Shown here piece by piece: positions 1-6,745 of a DNA stretch of 14,558 nucleotides. Made by a program: the position numbers and the translations under genes. The DNA is taken from positions 1 to 14,558 of the forward strand of contig JAICTU010000218.1 in assembly GCA_025936205.1 (NCBI GenBank), read 5' to 3'. This stretch comes from Polyangiaceae bacterium. Lineage in GTDB: Bacteria; Myxococcota; Polyangia; Polyangiales; Polyangiaceae. A model generated the notes under the pieces. The model saw only the letters and a program-made list of their open reading frames with translations. It searched no databases and was not told the DNA's origin. How positions within the stretch are numbered: the first letter of the stretch is position 1; every line of letters starts with the position of its first letter.

Positions 1-1095
1 AAACATCAGCATGTCTTTCATGAGAATCAGATGAGGGTGGCTCAGCGCCTGAAGGGACCGCGCCACCAGAGCGCCGAGCGCGCCGTCGGCGAGGCAGCGC
101 ACAATCAGGGCAGCGCCGGCCCCCGCCAGCGACCAGGTCGCGAGCGGCGTGCGCGGAGCGAGCAGCGCACTCAGCAGCAGCATCAGGCACCAGGCGCCCG
201 GGTGCGCCAGGAACTCGGCACAGTAGGCGCGCAGGTGCACTCGGCGGCGCATCTGGCACCAGCGCAGGTGGCGCCGAAAGAAGCCGGCCAGCGTCCGCGT
301 GGGCAGGCACGTCTCCACCGGATGCGTCGAGAGCACGACGCGAGAGCGCTCCGCGAAGAGCCGCCCGAGCACGTAATCCTCGGCCAGCACGTCTGCGACC
401 GAGCTCCAGCCACCGAGGCGCTCCAGATCCCGAGATCGAAACAGCATGCTCTTGCCGATCACGCAGCAATGGCCCAGCCAGCTCGCTACACCGATCGCAG
501 GCAACACGAACGAACAGGCGTGAAAACTCTCCAGCATGGCCCCGATGCGGCCCACCGGGCGCGACCAGAGCAAGCTGTGCACGAGCCCCACGCGCGAGTC
601 CTCCAGCTCCGTGGCAATCGCGCGCAAGTAGCTGGGGTCGGGCCGCACGTCCGCGTCGGAGATCAGCCAGTGCTCGTGGCGAGCGAAGCGCGAAAGATTC
701 GCCAGGTTCGCTACCTTCGGATTCGCCCCGCACAGCGGACCGCCGGTGACCAAGGTCATCCGTAGCGCGGGAAACTCCAGCTGTAACTGGCGCACCAGCG
801 GCACGGCAGGGTCCAGCGGATCGGCGACGCCAAAGACGAGCTCATACTCGGGATAGTCCTGGCGCGCGAAGGCGCGCAGATTGTCGAGCAACGCCGGCTC
901 GGCACCCAGCAGCGGCTTGAGTACGGAGAGCGGTGGCGAGGGCAGCAGCGCCATGCCGGGCTCGCTGCGCTGCCGTGTCGCCAGCCGCCGTGCCACTGCG
1001 TAGCCCAGCACTTGCATGCTCAACGTGCTCAGCAGCGAGACGCCGCTGAGAAGCCCGAAGACGCCCAGCCAGATGTCTGCGATGGATGCGTGCAC
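1..1095 (-). CDS. Family 2/21 glycosyltransferase, ceramide glucosyltransferase / HpnI-like (C-terminus cut by window edge)
   Basis: The frame stays open for 365 codons from a GTG at 1095 down to base 1, so only the C-terminus is missing. It begins with a hydrophobic segment (about residues 8-30), then a nucleotide-sugar transferase domain: SVLKPLLG near 57-64, GANPKVANL near 123-131, the acidic motif DAD at 147-149, AED at 238-240 and RxxRW (RHLRW, 275-279). This D1/D2/D3 plus (Q/R)xxRW pattern is that of GT21 enzymes, which move a sugar from a UDP-sugar to ceramide or, in HpnI, to a hopanoid. Further membrane segments follow (about 301-313 and 322-338). It is an inner-membrane enzyme with a cytoplasmic active site. 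GAGG lies 11 bases before the GTG. It is divergent from the phosphoesterase at 1327. The acceptor (sphingolipid or hopanoid) cannot be told from sequence. Confidence 0.85.
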   Translation of the reverse strand, partial: MHASIADIWLGVFGLLSGVSLLSTLSMQVLGYAVARRLATRQRSEPGMALLPSPPLSVLKPLLGAEPALLDNLRAFARQDYPEYELVFGVADPLDPAVPLVRQLQLEFPALRMTLVTGGPLCGANPKVANLANLSRFARHEHWLISDADVRPDPSYLRAIATELEDSRVGLVHSLLWSRPVGRIGAMLESFHACSFVLPAIGVASWLGHCCVIGKSMLFRSRDLERLGGWSSVADVLAEDYVLGRLFAERSRVVLSTHPVETCLPTRTLAGFFRRHLRWCQMRRRVHLRAYCAEFLAHPGAWCLMLLLSALLAPRTPLATWSLAGAGAALIVRCLADGALGALVARSLQALSHPHLILMKDMLMF

Positions 1096-1326
1096 GGAGC
1101 AGCATCCTCGCCCCGCCTCATGACAGCCACGCGACACTGGCGGAGCGATCCTGCTGCACGCGCATGACGGGGGTGGGACATGCCACCTTGCGTGCAGCAA
1201 CCGACGGAATTTGCCGTGCAGCCGCGCAGTTGTCACGCGCCGAGCTCAGAACGCGTGGCAGTGGTCCAGTCAACTACAGGCGCACGCGAGCAGCCGTTTC
1301 AGGCGCTCCAGCGCGGGAAGGAAGTC

Positions 1327-2031
1327 ATGCAGCTGGCCGTGATCTCGGATCTACACTTGGGCGCAGGGGGAGCTGCCGACCAGTTTGGCCACTGCGATGC
1401 CGAGTTCTCGAAGTTCCTGGACCTCCTGGAGGGCAACTTTGAAAAAATCGTGCTGCTCGGCGACATCTGGGAAACGCTCACCGGTACCAGTCCGGGCAGC
1501 GCGCGCCGGCAGTTGCGCGCTGCGCGCGAGCAACACCCGGAAATCGCGCGGCGCTTCGAGATGGATCAATACATCTACGTGCACGGCAACCATGACTCGG
1601 TGGCTGCCGCGGAGGGAGTGCCCGATCAGCATGAGCTATGCATCGACAAGGTCAGGATCATATTCAGCCACGGCCACCTCGGCGACCCGCTCATCGTGCG
1701 CCATCGTTGGCTGTCCGAGCTGGGGGTCTGGCTCGGCGCCTGGGCGTGCCGCATCGGCTGGCGCAATCTCTACCGGCTGTGTAGTGAGCTCGATGCACGG
1801 CGCGGTGGCGCGCTGGAGAAAGGCGCCCGCTGCGTGGTGCGGCGCTGGGCAGAGGCCCACGCCGGGCGCGAGCGGGCGGACATCATCGTCACGGGCCACA
1901 CTCACGTCCCGGCCCGCGCCGAGCTCGACTCCTGTCTCTTCATGAACAGCGGCAGCTGCGCTCACGGCCGCTTCCAGTTCCTTTCCCTGGATACGGCTGC
2001 CGGCAATTACCAGCTGCACGGCGCGGCTTGA
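1327..2031 (+). CDS. Calcineurin-like metallophosphoesterase
   Basis: This 234-residue soluble protein has the complete dinuclear metal site of the metallophosphoesterase superfamily: SDLH (D8, H10), GDIWE (G45-D46), GNHD (87-90), HGH (115-117) and GHTH (190-193). The frame is open upstream to 1180, but the ATG at 1327 is chosen because GGAAGGAAG lies just before it and the fold begins at residue 2. The order and spacing resemble the UDP-2,3-diacylglucosamine hydrolase (LpxH) branch, though the middle is too different to assign that activity. It hydrolyses a phosphoester or pyrophosphate, and the substrate is unknown. It stands alone: the gene on its left is divergent and asnB on its right is convergent. 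The nearby glycolipid-type glycosyltransferase fits an envelope-lipid role, but that is inference. Confidence 0.85.
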   Translation: MQLAVISDLHLGAGGAADQFGHCDAEFSKFLDLLEGNFEKIVLLGDIWETLTGTSPGSARRQLRAAREQHPEIARRFEMDQYIYVHGNHDSVAAAEGVPDQHELCIDKVRIIFSHGHLGDPLIVRHRWLSELGVWLGAWACRIGWRNLYRLCSELDARRGGALEKGARCVVRRWAEAHAGRERADIIVTGHTHVPARAELDSCLFMNSGSCAHGRFQFLSLDTAAGNYQLHGAA

Positions 2032-2308
2032 CGTTCTCGAGGTTCCAGGCGCTGGCGCGGAGATGAAGTGGAGAGCGGGCTGCGACGCGCCGAGCGTCCA
2101 CAAGCCCGCTGTTGCGGCAGTGCTTCGATGCGCGAATCGGCTCAGAGCTGGCGCTCCATTGGGCATATCCTGATGGGCTCGGAGCCGCACGGCAACGAGC
2201 CCACTAGAATGTGCCCACTGGGGCATGCCCGCCGGGCTCGGTTGCAAGCCGCTGAGACGACGCCTCGGTGCGCGGAGATCGCCGAAGCTTCGTCAGCACT
2301 GGGGGTTG
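2032..2308. other. Convergent intergenic region
   Basis: This is the 277-base gap between the phosphoesterase stop and the asnB stop. I see no convincing gene. Its main content is the long imperfect hairpin at 2153-2224, followed by the perfect 10-bp palindrome GGGCATGCCC at 2221-2230. No T-tract follows the stem on either strand. Confidence 0.6.
2153..2224. repeat. 72-nt imperfect inverted repeat (29-bp arms)
   Basis: The arms 2153-2181 and 2196-2224 pair over 29 positions. Read as plus-strand RNA, 23 are Watson-Crick pairs, 3 are G-U and 3 are mismatches (2159/2218, 2169/2208, 2173/2204). The 14-base loop holds a small GCC...GGC inner stem. It lies between convergent genes, so it could end transcription from both sides, although no U-tract follows. 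A REP/MITE-like element or a structured RNA is also possible. Confidence 0.7.
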
Positions 2309-4240
2309 TCAGTTGAGCCCGAAGCGAGACGCCATCAGACAGGCGCTCAGGATCTGCATGAGCAGCGGATCGAGTGCCGCTTGTTCGGCGCGCGACCGCT
2401 CGGGCAAGCCGTCGAGTAGCTCTACCACCGCCGTCCGGTCGTAAAACGGCACCTGCTCGAGAGCGCGACCGCGGAGCGTGGCCTGCAGCAATTCGTGCAG
2501 CGCACCTTCTGGCGCAGCCGCGGCAGGCGGCGCCAGAAACGGATGCTTCTGGCGCAGGTAGACTGTCGAGGTCAGCACAGGGCGCGCCGCTTCGCGCAGC
2601 ACGTACTTCTCGGTCATGCCGCGGATCTTGGTCGACACGGGCAGCGAGCGCGCGAACTCGACGACGTGATGGTCCAGGAACGGCAAGCGCCCCTCGACCG
2701 AATTGGCCATCTCCATGCGATCGCCCAGGACAGTCAGGATGTAGTTCGGGAGCACGATCTTCGACCAAAGGTACAGGGCTTGATGCACCGGTGGGCGGCC
2801 GCGCAGCTGCCCCCTTATATCGAGGCCCTCGAGCAGATCGAGGAAGTAATCCCGACTTGCTTGCTGTGTGACGTAGTCAGCGGAAAGCAGCGTCTTGGCC
2901 TTGAACCCGCTCGCAGCGAGAGTCTCTATCCAGCTCGGCGCGAACCCCAGCACCCGACGGACGGTGTCGAGCGGCAGTGTGTCACCATGCGGCAAGAGCA
3001 CGCCGCGCGAAACTAGATTGCGGCTGTCGAGCTCGCCGAGCAACGCGCGAATTGCGCTCGGGTCCTGCCCAGCCGATTCATGCAACAGCAGGTCACGGCG
3101 AAAATGCGGGTACCCTGCCGCGATTTCATCGGAGCCCTCGCCCGTGAGGACCACTCGGTAGCCTTGCTCGTGCACGATGCGGCTGAGCCGGTATTTCGCG
3201 ACACCATGGCTGTTGAAAAACGGCTGCTCGGCGTGCCAGATCGCGTCCGGCAGACTCTCGGCCAGGTCAGCTTGAGAGATGGGGATGGAAACGAACTCGG
3301 CGTTGCAGTGGGCCGCCATCTCACGCGCGATCGGGCCTTCGTCGTATTCTTCGCGATCGAAGGAGAGATTGAACGCGCGGATCGGTCGGTTTGCGTGGCG
3401 AGCCGCAATGCCGAGGATGGCGCACGAATCCAGGCCGCCGCTCAGATAGCAGCCCACGGGCACATCAGCGCGCAAGCGCAACCGCACTGCCTCGTCGAGA
3501 ACGGTTCCAAACCCCTCGATTTGTGCCGCATCCGCAGCAACATCAGCCGCTGCTCCCGAGTGTGTCGGATAGTCGAAGTCCCAGTAGCGAACCAGGCGGC
3601 GCTCAGGGCCCCTGACCAGCAGATAATGGCCCGGCGGCACCTGGTGAACGCCCTCGAAGGGTGAGCGGTCCGGTGAGTAAGCGGAGATGGAAACCATTTG
3701 ACCGAACGTCTCCCGGTCCCAGCGCGCGGGCAGACCTGCGGCAAACAGTGCCTTCGCCTCCGACGCGAAGGCCAGCACGCCGTCGATGTCCGCATAAAAC
3801 AATGGTTTGATCCCGAAACGGTCGCGCGCCGCGAACAACCTCTGCCGTCGCTCGTCCCACAGGATCAGCGCAAATTCTCCCCGCAGGTGATGCACGCACT
3901 GGGCTCCGTACTCCTCATACAGGTGCAGCACGATCTCACTGTCGGAGCGCGTGCGGAACACGTGCCCGCGCGCTTCGAGCTCGGCTCGGATGCGCTCGAA
4001 GTCGTAGAACTCGCCGTTGACCACTGCCCATAGTTGTCGAGCCTCGTCGCTCAGCGGCTGATCTCCCCCCTCCAGATCGATGATCGAGAGTCGAGCATGG
4101 CCCAGGGCAACCCGGCCCGACGGGCCGAGCCACTGGTGCCGACCATTGGGACCGCGATGCTGGAGCGCGCTCGTCGCGCGACGGACCGTCTCTGCCGAGA
4201 TCGGTCGCTCCAGTGAAAAGAAACCTGTGATCCCGCACAT
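2309..4240 (-). CDS. asnB: Asparagine synthetase B (glutamine-hydrolysing)
   Basis: It makes asparagine from aspartate, glutamine and ATP in the cytosol. The 643 residues match the usual 600-650. The N-terminal class II amidotransferase begins MCGITG, so Cys2 becomes the terminal nucleophile. It carries GHARLSIID (47-55), NGE (75-77) and SDSE (99-102). The C-terminal synthetase has the pyrophosphate loop SGGLDS (267-272), GEGSDE (367-372) and a downstream NSVEGRLPFLDH segment. The frame stays open upstream to 4504. The ATG at 4240 is chosen because Cys must be residue 2 and GAGGGG lies about 10 bases upstream; the ATG at 4249 would touch that site. It is monocistronic here. Some AsnB relatives modify peptides or surface sugars, but nothing nearby suggests that. 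All catalytic motifs look intact. Confidence 0.95.
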   Translation of the reverse strand: MCGITGFFSLERPISAETVRRATSALQHRGPNGRHQWLGPSGRVALGHARLSIIDLEGGDQPLSDEARQLWAVVNGEFYDFERIRAELEARGHVFRTRSDSEIVLHLYEEYGAQCVHHLRGEFALILWDERRQRLFAARDRFGIKPLFYADIDGVLAFASEAKALFAAGLPARWDRETFGQMVSISAYSPDRSPFEGVHQVPPGHYLLVRGPERRLVRYWDFDYPTHSGAAADVAADAAQIEGFGTVLDEAVRLRLRADVPVGCYLSGGLDSCAILGIAARHANRPIRAFNLSFDREEYDEGPIAREMAAHCNAEFVSIPISQADLAESLPDAIWHAEQPFFNSHGVAKYRLSRIVHEQGYRVVLTGEGSDEIAAGYPHFRRDLLLHESAGQDPSAIRALLGELDSRNLVSRGVLLPHGDTLPLDTVRRVLGFAPSWIETLAASGFKAKTLLSADYVTQQASRDYFLDLLEGLDIRGQLRGRPPVHQALYLWSKIVLPNYILTVLGDRMEMANSVEGRLPFLDHHVVEFARSLPVSTKIRGMTEKYVLREAARPVLTSTVYLRQKHPFLAPPAAAAPEGALHELLQATLRGRALEQVPFYDRTAVVELLDGLPERSRAEQAALDPLLMQILSACLMASRFGLN

Positions 4241-4542
4241 GTTGTTCATTCCCCTCGCTTCCGGTGCGCTTGCTGCGGAAGCGTTGCTTGGTTGCGTCCC
4301 CCCGGCCCGCGCCCGCCAGAGGGCTGCTACAGACGGGCTCTTCTGGATTTGACGGGCCGCGCCTCGCGAGTCGCGGAGCCATCGCGCGGCGTCAGCGCTC
4401 CGCTCGCGAAGAGCCACCGTGGCGTGACCTATTACTACTCGACTCGAGCGCCCGATCCGGCCGGACTCGAGCGCTGTCGAAGCGCAGCGGCGAGGTTTAT
4501 GCAATCACTCTGCGACTTTGGAGTGCGCGCCAGCGTACCGGC
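4241..4542. other. Intergenic region upstream of asnB
   Basis: This 302-base gap lies between the asnB start and the stop of the RTX-type gene, both on the minus strand. Open frames cross it on both strands but show no protein family, and the plus-strand ones are antisense artefacts of the GC-rich genes. It should hold the asnB promoter. The only AT-rich patch (attactactc, 4431-4440) sits directly beside a pair of 11-bp direct repeats. Confidence 0.5.
4441..4474. promoter_or_regulatory. Direct repeat upstream of asnB (possible regulator sites)
   Basis: GACTCGAGCGC occurs exactly at 4441-4451 and again at 4464-4474, a 23-bp period, or about two helical turns. Each copy contains the palindrome CTCGAG. 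Read toward asnB, a possible -10 element (TAGTAAT, 4437 to 4431) lies right after them, so a bound protein would sit over the -35 region. The role is inferred from position only. Confidence 0.35.
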
Positions 4543-5181
4543 TCAGCAATTCGGATTGAAGGGCATGGTCGCCGGGGTGAGGGTGTTTGTTCCGGCTCCG
4601 CCGTCGGCAGTGTTGGCACCAGAGCCGCCGTCCAGGGTGTCGTTGCCGTCGTCTCCGCACAGGGCGTCGTCGTCTGCTCCGCCCCGGAGAACGTCGTTGC
4701 CTCCGCCTCCGAACAGCTCATCATCCCCACGGCCGCCCGTGATCGTGTCGTTGCCGAAGAAGATGACTGCGCCGGCAGCGTCTTCGCCATACAGGACGTC
4801 GTCGCCGTTGCCACCATCGATGGTGTCGTTCCCTTCGAAGCCCTCGATGAAGTCGTTGCCGCCATTGCCCAGCAGAATGTCGTTGCCGCCTCCGCCTTCG
4901 ATCGTGTCGTCGCCTCCGAGGCCGCAGATGGTCTGCCCGACGTCGTTGCCGATGATGGTGTCAGCGCCGGCTGTCCCGACGACGAAGGCGTTGACCACCA
5001 GCGGAACGAAGAACGGGTTGGAGTTCACGAAGACGACGTTGGCCCCCGCGGGCACCGGTCCGCATGCGGCGGGCACCGCGGGCGCGGCCTGTGCCTGCGC
5101 TGCCGGTATGGCCGCCAGCGAAGCCAGCAAGCCCATGCTCGCGCATGCCAGGGAAGAGCGACGGATCAATTTTTGTTGCAT
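4543..5181 (-). CDS. Exported RTX-type calcium-binding repeat protein
   Basis: This 212-residue protein starts at an ATG with AGGTGA 7 bases upstream. Residues 1-32 form a Sec signal peptide: a KLIRR basic end, a hydrophobic core and an AQAQA cleavage region. From about residue 69 to 200 it consists of glycine/aspartate nonapeptides of the GGxGxDxxx type (for example [27 protein letters not shown]), which fold into a calcium-binding parallel beta-roll. There is no enzyme domain and no obvious type I secretion tail, so export is by Sec, to the periplasm or beyond. Four cysteines are present in the mature part (40, 86, 175, 212), two of them inside repeats, so disulfides are possible. It is last in the cluster headed by the ECF sigma factor, 38 bases after the COQ4-motif gene. 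Its partner and function are unknown. Confidence 0.85.
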   Translation of the reverse strand: MQQKLIRRSSLACASMGLLASLAAIPAAQAQAAPAVPAACGPVPAGANVVFVNSNPFFVPLVVNAFVVGTAGADTIIGNDVGQTICGLGGDDTIEGGGGNDILLGNGGNDFIEGFEGNDTIDGGNGDDVLYGEDAAGAVIFFGNDTITGGRGDDELFGGGGNDVLRGGADDDALCGDDGNDTLDGGSGANTADGGAGTNTLTPATMPFNPNC

Positions 5182-5219
5182 GATGAATTCACCTTTCTGA
5201 GCACTGAGCGCGCTCCGCG

Positions 5220-5849
5220 TCATCGCGGGCCGCTGGCGATCAAGGCCCGGCAGCGAGCATTGGGATCCTCGCGACTGCGGCGCGGCGGCGTCGAGCGCGG
5301 CAAGCGCCGGCTCACGACCGTGCCGGGCCAGCGCGCGGCTTCGGCGGCGTACACGCGGCGCAGGTAGCACGGCTCGATACCCAGCGCAGCGCGCACCTGC
5401 CCGAGCGGAAGCTCCAGCCAGCGCTGAAAGTCGACCGCCTCGAGCATCGCGGCGCACGAGCGGCGGGCTGCATCGACAGCGAAGCGAAAGACCTGCGTGT
5501 CGGTCACGGAGAAGCGATAGTCGCCCGGGTACAGCTGTCGTGCGCACCAGCAGTACAGCTCCACGTGCCAGTCCGCGCAGCGCGGGTTCGTGCCCATGGT
5601 GAAGCCGAGCACGAACGCTTCGTCTTGCGGCAACAGGCCGCGTCCGAGCAACAGATGCACGCAATCGTGGCTGAAAAGGTCCATCGCGCCGGGCAGCGCG
5701 CAGGGACTGCGCGGGTTCTCGAGCAGCCGGACTTGCCACGGCACACTGCTCGGCGGCAGCCCGGGCAGCCTCTCGTACAGGCTCAGCAGGATCTCACCAG
5801 AGTTGTCGAGGCCGGGATCAAACGTCTCCTGCTGTGCGTCGCGGGCCAT
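5220..5849 (-). CDS. Hypothetical protein with a COQ4-like HDxxH(x11)E metal motif
   Basis: This 209-residue protein has no signal peptide. Its clearest part is residues 57-86: [15 protein letters not shown], then E77, then FVLGFTMG. H61-D62-x2-H65-x11-E77 matches exactly the HDxxH-x11-E zinc-ligand motif I know from COQ4, the ubiquinone-biosynthesis protein. Flanking glycines and an aromatic segment after the glutamate are also similar. The remainder is unlike COQ4, and I do not recognise the family. The C-terminal 40 residues are Arg/Pro-rich and may be disordered. The ATG at 5849 is the only usual start after an in-frame stop at 5883-5885, but its upstream site is weak (AGGGG is more than 20 bases away), so translation may depend on the gene before it. 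It sits between a one-TM protein and an RTX-type exported protein. A metal-binding role is inference. Confidence 0.65.
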   Translation of the reverse strand: MARDAQQETFDPGLDNSGEILLSLYERLPGLPPSSVPWQVRLLENPRSPCALPGAMDLFSHDCVHLLLGRGLLPQDEAFVLGFTMGTNPRCADWHVELYCWCARQLYPGDYRFSVTDTQVFRFAVDAARRSCAAMLEAVDFQRWLELPLGQVRAALGIEPCYLRRVYAAEAARWPGTVVSRRLPRSTPPRRSREDPNARCRALIASGPR

Positions 5850-5882
5850 GCTGCTGCCAAAGCCCGGCAGCGCACCCCTGGA

Positions 5883-6110
5883 TCACCAGTGCCGTAGCAA
5901 CAGCAGGATCGCGCCGAGCAGCACGCCCAGGAGCAGCCAGCGCAGTGCGCCGTTGCTCACGCGCGCGACGGGTGGCACGGTGGCAGCCGGCGGTGTAGAG
6001 GGCGCCGCAGCGCCGATCCCGAGCCGCGCCAGCGTGGCGCGCTTCGACTCCTCTGTCGGCACTTCCTCGCGCAGAGCACGCAAGCCGGTTTCCACGAGCG
6101 GGTGTTTCAT
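5883..6110 (-). CDS. Small one-TM protein, possible anti-sigma factor
   Basis: This 75-residue protein has a charged N-terminal part (LRALREE...ESKRATLARLGIG, about 10-33), an Ala/Pro/Thr-rich linker (34-52) and one C-terminal transmembrane segment (about 56-73) ending LLRHW. Its ATG at 6110 overlaps the sigma-factor stop as ATGA, so the two are probably translationally coupled. That position is where anti-sigma factors are usually encoded, and an N-in, C-terminal-TM layout would suit a membrane tether. However, it lacks the HxxxCxxC zinc anti-sigma motif and, at about 50 cytoplasmic residues, is shorter than a normal anti-sigma domain. It could also be a small partner of unknown role. It shares a reading frame with the next gene, separated by a stop and 33 bases. 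Confidence 0.7.
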   Translation of the reverse strand: MKHPLVETGLRALREEVPTEESKRATLARLGIGAAAPSTPPAATVPPVARVSNGALRWLLLGVLLGAILLLLRHW

Positions 6111-6679
6111 GATCGGTCTCCCGTGCGCAATACCTGGGTTCGCGCCGCAAAATCTTCGCGGGCGCGCCTGAGCCGGGATTTGACGGTGCCCACGGGGATG
6201 CTGAGCGCCTCGGCCACTTCGCCAGAGGACAGTCCCTCCACCTCGCAGAGCACGAACACCGTGCGCAAGTCTTCCTCCATCTGTTCCAGCACCGCGCTGA
6301 CGAAGTTCAGCGCCTGCTGGCGCCCCGCCACTTCGTCGGGGCGCAGCGCCCCGGTCGACTTGTCCAGCATAGCGTCCGAACCGACCTCGGCACGCCGCCG
6401 GTAGGAGCGACGCAGGTGGCCCGCTTCGCCCCGGGCCAACGCAAACAGGAAGCTGCGCTCCGCGCCTGCGCGGATATCGGCGAGCCGGCGCGCGGCCGTG
6501 AGAAACACACGCTGAACGGCGTCATCAGTATCCGCTTCCAGAATCCCTGTTCGGCGCAAGCACCGCCAGACGAACGCGAAGTTTCGATCGACCAGCCGTC
6601 GTAGCTTCTCGGCGTCGGCAGGCGACAAGGCGAGAGGTTGCGCGTCGACAGGGACGGAGGAAAGGACGCTGGTGGACAT
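6107..6679 (-). CDS. ECF-type (sigma-70 family) RNA polymerase sigma factor
   Basis: This 190-residue protein has the two-domain layout of extracytoplasmic-function sigma factors. Region 2 spans about residues 28-95 (DRNFAFVWRCLRRTG, then DADDAVQ-like DTDDAVQRVFLTAARR, then the FLFALARGEAGHLRRSYRRR promoter-binding segment). Region 4 spans about 125-180 with the helix-turn-helix GLSSGEVAEALSIPVGTVKS. It directs RNA polymerase to a small set of promoters. The ATG at 6679 is preferred over a TTG two codons earlier. Neither has a strong ribosome site, although GTGAG lies about 10 bases before the ATG. It is the first gene of the minus-strand cluster (one-TM, COQ4-motif and RTX-type genes follow) and is divergent from a Ser/Thr kinase operon 66 bases away. 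The signal and target promoters are unknown; ECF factors often control their own operon. Confidence 0.9.
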   Translation of the reverse strand: MSTSVLSSVPVDAQPLALSPADAEKLRRLVDRNFAFVWRCLRRTGILEADTDDAVQRVFLTAARRLADIRAGAERSFLFALARGEAGHLRRSYRRRAEVGSDAMLDKSTGALRPDEVAGRQQALNFVSAVLEQMEEDLRTVFVLCEVEGLSSGEVAEALSIPVGTVKSRLRRAREDFAARTQVLRTGDRS

Positions 6680-6699
6680 GGGCAAGACTCACAAAGCCC

Positions 6700-6727
6700 G
6701 GAATCGATCGTGCGGATCACTGATTCC
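6700..6727. promoter_or_regulatory. Inverted repeat GGAATC-N16-GATTCC in the divergent control region
   Basis: Two exact 6-bp arms (6700-6705 and 6722-6727) lie 16 bases apart, almost centred in the 66-bp gap between the sigma-factor and kinase operons. GGAATC resembles the GGAA core of many ECF -35 elements, and the 16-base spacing equals a typical -35/-10 gap. It could therefore be two overlapping divergent promoters or the dyad of a dimeric regulator. No standard ECF -10 element sits at the expected place, so this is unproven. Confidence 0.4.
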
Positions 6728-6745
6728 TGTCTAGGGCTCCATCGG

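Noticed and set aside
31..765. Plus-strand open frame of 244 codons
   Set aside because: It is antisense to the glycosyltransferase and rich in Arg, Gln, Ala and His with no family pattern, as expected from GC-rich codon shadow.
1..1095. Possible frameshift or broken glycosyltransferase, because no stop codon is found on the minus strand
   Set aside because: Codon positions of the DAD motif, the MQVLGY segment and the last residues all fall in the same frame. The gene simply runs past base 1.
1180..1326. N-terminal extension of the metallophosphoesterase
   Set aside because: The added residues have no pattern, while the ATG at 1327 has a strong ribosome site and the fold begins directly after it.
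1096..1326. Sigma-54-type promoter (TGGCGGAGCGATCCTGCT near 1138)
   Set aside because: The distance between the GG and GC pairs is 12 bases instead of the required 10.
4241..4504. N-terminal extension of asparagine synthetase
   Set aside because: The amidotransferase needs Cys at the mature N-terminus, so the protein must start at MCG.
4264..5367. Two long plus-strand open frames (4264-5367 and 4292-5200), one with many Val-Val-Ala repeats, the other Pro/Ser-rich
   Set aside because: Their repeats are the antisense image of the Gly-Asp calcium-binding repeats, which have a signal peptide and ribosome site on the minus strand.
6638..6745. TTG start extending the kinase by 36 codons
   Set aside because: It would overlap the sigma-factor gene, and the added residues show nothing conserved; GTG 6746 has a ribosome site.
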